Origin: Cyanobacteria bacterium HKST-UBA02
Lineage (GTDB): Bacteria > Cyanobacteriota > Vampirovibrionia > Obscuribacterales > Obscuribacteraceae
DNA: 6,397 nucleotides
NCBI GenBank assembly: GCA_020431945.1
Contig: JAGQHH010000051.1
Location: 1-6,397, forward strand
Direction of reading: 5' to 3'
In this document: in pieces, positions 5,095 through 6,397 of the stretch
Layout: each line of letters opens with the position of its first letter
How positions within the stretch are numbered: position 1 is the first letter of the stretch
Made by a program: the position numbers and the translations under genes
Notes under the pieces: model-generated
The model's input: the letters and a program-made list of their open reading frames with translations, nothing else
Told to the model about the DNA's origin: nothing
The model's database searches: none

Positions 5095-6397
5095 ATGCTC
5101 AAAAGCATAACCATCAAGAATTTTGCGATTATCGAATCGGTTGACGTCGAGTGGACTCCCGGACTCAATGTTCTGACCGGGGAAACCGGCGCCGGCAAGT
5201 CGATCCTCTTCGACGCCCTCAGCATCGTACTCGGTGCCAAAGCCGGACCGTCCAATATCAGGGTCGGTGCCCAGAACGCCGTCATCGAAGCTTTCTTCAT
5301 CCCCGGTAAAGAAGCTCTGGACTGGCTCGATAAAAACGAGCTGGGCGGTGACACGGAGGAGCTGGTAGTCACCAGGGAGATCAGCGAGAAGAGCTCCCGA
5401 AGCCGGATCAACGGCGTCCTGGTGAACAGCTCTCTCTTGCAGGAGCTTCGCGGACTCTTGCTGACTTTCCACGCCCAGCACGAGATCCGCACTCTGCTGA
5501 CGAGCTCGAGCCAGCTGGCTCTTCTGGATAGCCTGGGAGACAAAGCCCACGACGGTTTGATCAACAATTACAAAAGCAAGTTCGCTTCCTATCAGGCGCT
5601 TCTCAAACAAGCCGGCGAGAGCCTTTCGGACGAGGAGCGCCTCAAGAAGCTGGAATTCACCCGCTGGGAGATTCAGGAGCTGGAAGCGGCCGACCTCGGT
5701 GATCCGGTAGAAGACGAAGAGCTCAAAGAAAGACGTGCGATTCTCGAAGGAAGCGCTCAGCTCGAATCGGCGGTGATGAGCGCTGTCGGCATGCTTACCG
5801 GCGGCAACGATCATGAAAGTTCGGTGATCGATCTCCTGCAAAAAAGCCTGGCCGAACTCGAAACCGCCTCGAGCACCGATAGCTCGCTTTCCGCCACGGC
5901 CGAGCTCCTCTCCGCCAGCCTCGCCAATGCCGAGGAAGCAGCATCGGAGTTGCGAACCTACCGGGACCGGATCGACAGCGACCCGGAGTCTCTGGTTATG
6001 GTGGAAGAGAGGCAGGCCCTGCTCGCCTCCATCAAACGGAAGTTCGGCCCGACTCTCAAAGAAGCCATAGACCGGCTGGATTCACTGCGCCGGACTATAG
6101 AGACCCTGGAAAACGCCGACTGGCAGGCGGAAAAGCTGAAAGCTGAATTGTCCAGGCTGGAAGGCGAGCTCACCGAACAGGCCGAGAAGCTCTCCGCCTC
6201 CCGGAAAAAGCTGGCTGAAAGCCTGTCCCGATCGATCATGGCCGAGCTCAAACAGCTCGGTATGGAGCGCGCCCGCTTCGACATCGAATTCACCCGCTCC
6301 GCAGAATTGAGCGGAACAGGCCTAGACCGCCTGGAATTCCTCATCTCGCCAAACCCCGGGCAGCCCCTCCTGCCCCTGTCCAAAATCGCTTCCGGGG
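5095..6397 (+). CDS. recN: DNA repair protein RecN, 3' truncated by window edge
   Basis: The frame is open from ATG 5095 to the window end, giving 434 residues. RecN is an SMC-like ATPase that acts on chromosomal DNA early in double-strand-break repair with RecA. The start MLKSITIKNFAIIESV matches the family N-terminus. Walker A GETGAGKS is at 29-36, and the Q-loop region FHAQHE at 125-130 stands where IHGQHE is common. LLDSLGD (143-149) follows, then a Glu/Leu/Lys/Ala-rich coiled-coil segment (~160-385). The C-terminal ATPase lobe begins at ~390. SPNPGQPLLPLSKIASG is the lead-in to the ABC signature ASGGELSR, where the window ends. Family proteins are about 550 residues, so roughly 110-120 residues (Walker B, D-loop, switch His) are missing because of the edge, not a mutation. 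No Shine-Dalgarno precedes the start; upstream are a promoter candidate, a hairpin and a near-palindrome, so it is probably transcribed separately from mrp. Confidence 0.95.
   Translation, partial: MLKSITIKNFAIIESVDVEWTPGLNVLTGETGAGKSILFDALSIVLGAKAGPSNIRVGAQNAVIEAFFIPGKEALDWLDKNELGGDTEELVVTREISEKSSRSRINGVLVNSSLLQELRGLLLTFHAQHEIRTLLTSSSQLALLDSLGDKAHDGLINNYKSKFASYQALLKQAGESLSDEERLKKLEFTRWEIQELEAADLGDPVEDEELKERRAILEGSAQLESAVMSAVGMLTGGNDHESSVIDLLQKSLAELETASSTDSSLSATAELLSASLANAEEAASELRTYRDRIDSDPESLVMVEERQALLASIKRKFGPTLKEAIDRLDSLRRTIETLENADWQAEKLKAELSRLEGELTEQAEKLSASRKKLAESLSRSIMAELKQLGMERARFDIEFTRSAELSGTGLDRLEFLISPNPGQPLLPLSKIASG

Noticed and set aside
3543..5567. A 674-codon open frame on the minus strand
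   Set aside because: It lies opposite kinase B, mrp and recN, all with clear conserved motifs on the + strand. Its translation shows no recognisable domain and it crosses the intergenic gap. It is a by-product of codon bias.
5083..5841. A 252-codon minus-strand open frame opposite the recN start
   Set aside because: The + strand codes for RecN with Walker A and Q-loop motifs. The antisense frame has no family features.

Overview
The window carries four protein genes, all on the + strand and closely packed: the 3' part of a transmembrane Ser/Thr kinase with a leucine-rich-repeat (LRR) ectodomain, a complete second kinase of the same design, an Mrp/NBP35-type P-loop ATPase (mrp), and the 5' part of recN, which is cut by the right edge. 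No tRNA, rRNA, CRISPR array, insertion sequence or phage gene was seen.

Layout. Positions 1-1657 hold kinase A, entered at its catalytic loop. After a 20 bp gap, kinase B runs from 1678 to 3798. The two proteins align from the catalytic loop to the C-terminus and are clearly tandem paralogues: cytoplasmic PknB-like kinase, one transmembrane helix, then an extracytoplasmic LRR array and an acidic tail. An 86 bp gap (3799-3884) that can fold into a hairpin reaching the ribosome binding site leads to mrp (3885-4961). A 133 bp gap (4962-5094) holds a long imperfect inverted repeat, a plausible sigma70-type promoter, a short perfect hairpin and a near-palindrome. recN starts at 5095 and stops being visible inside its ABC signature motif.

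Organism. This is bacterial DNA of moderately high GC with compact genes. Arrays of PknB-like kinases with LRR ectodomains are typical of lineages rich in Hanks-type kinases, such as Planctomycetota and the non-photosynthetic Cyanobacteriota (Vampirovibrionia, for example Obscuribacterales). The Mrp has a TTPACPL motif in its N-terminal domain and lacks the C-terminal CxxC. As I recall, both are features of cyanobacterial-type Mrp, which tilts the guess towards Cyanobacteriota. This is a low-confidence inference.

How the genes relate. The two kinases look like a sensor pair: the LRR domain outside the membrane would bind a ligand or partner and the kinase inside would signal. mrp (Fe-S cluster assembly) and recN (double-strand-break repair) are housekeeping genes with no obvious functional tie to the kinases. 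The spacing and the regulatory-looking sequence before recN suggest that recN has its own promoter. I found no strong case for a wholly new system. The points most worth checking are the divergent kinase tandem, the CxxC-less Mrp, and the two structured intergenic regions.
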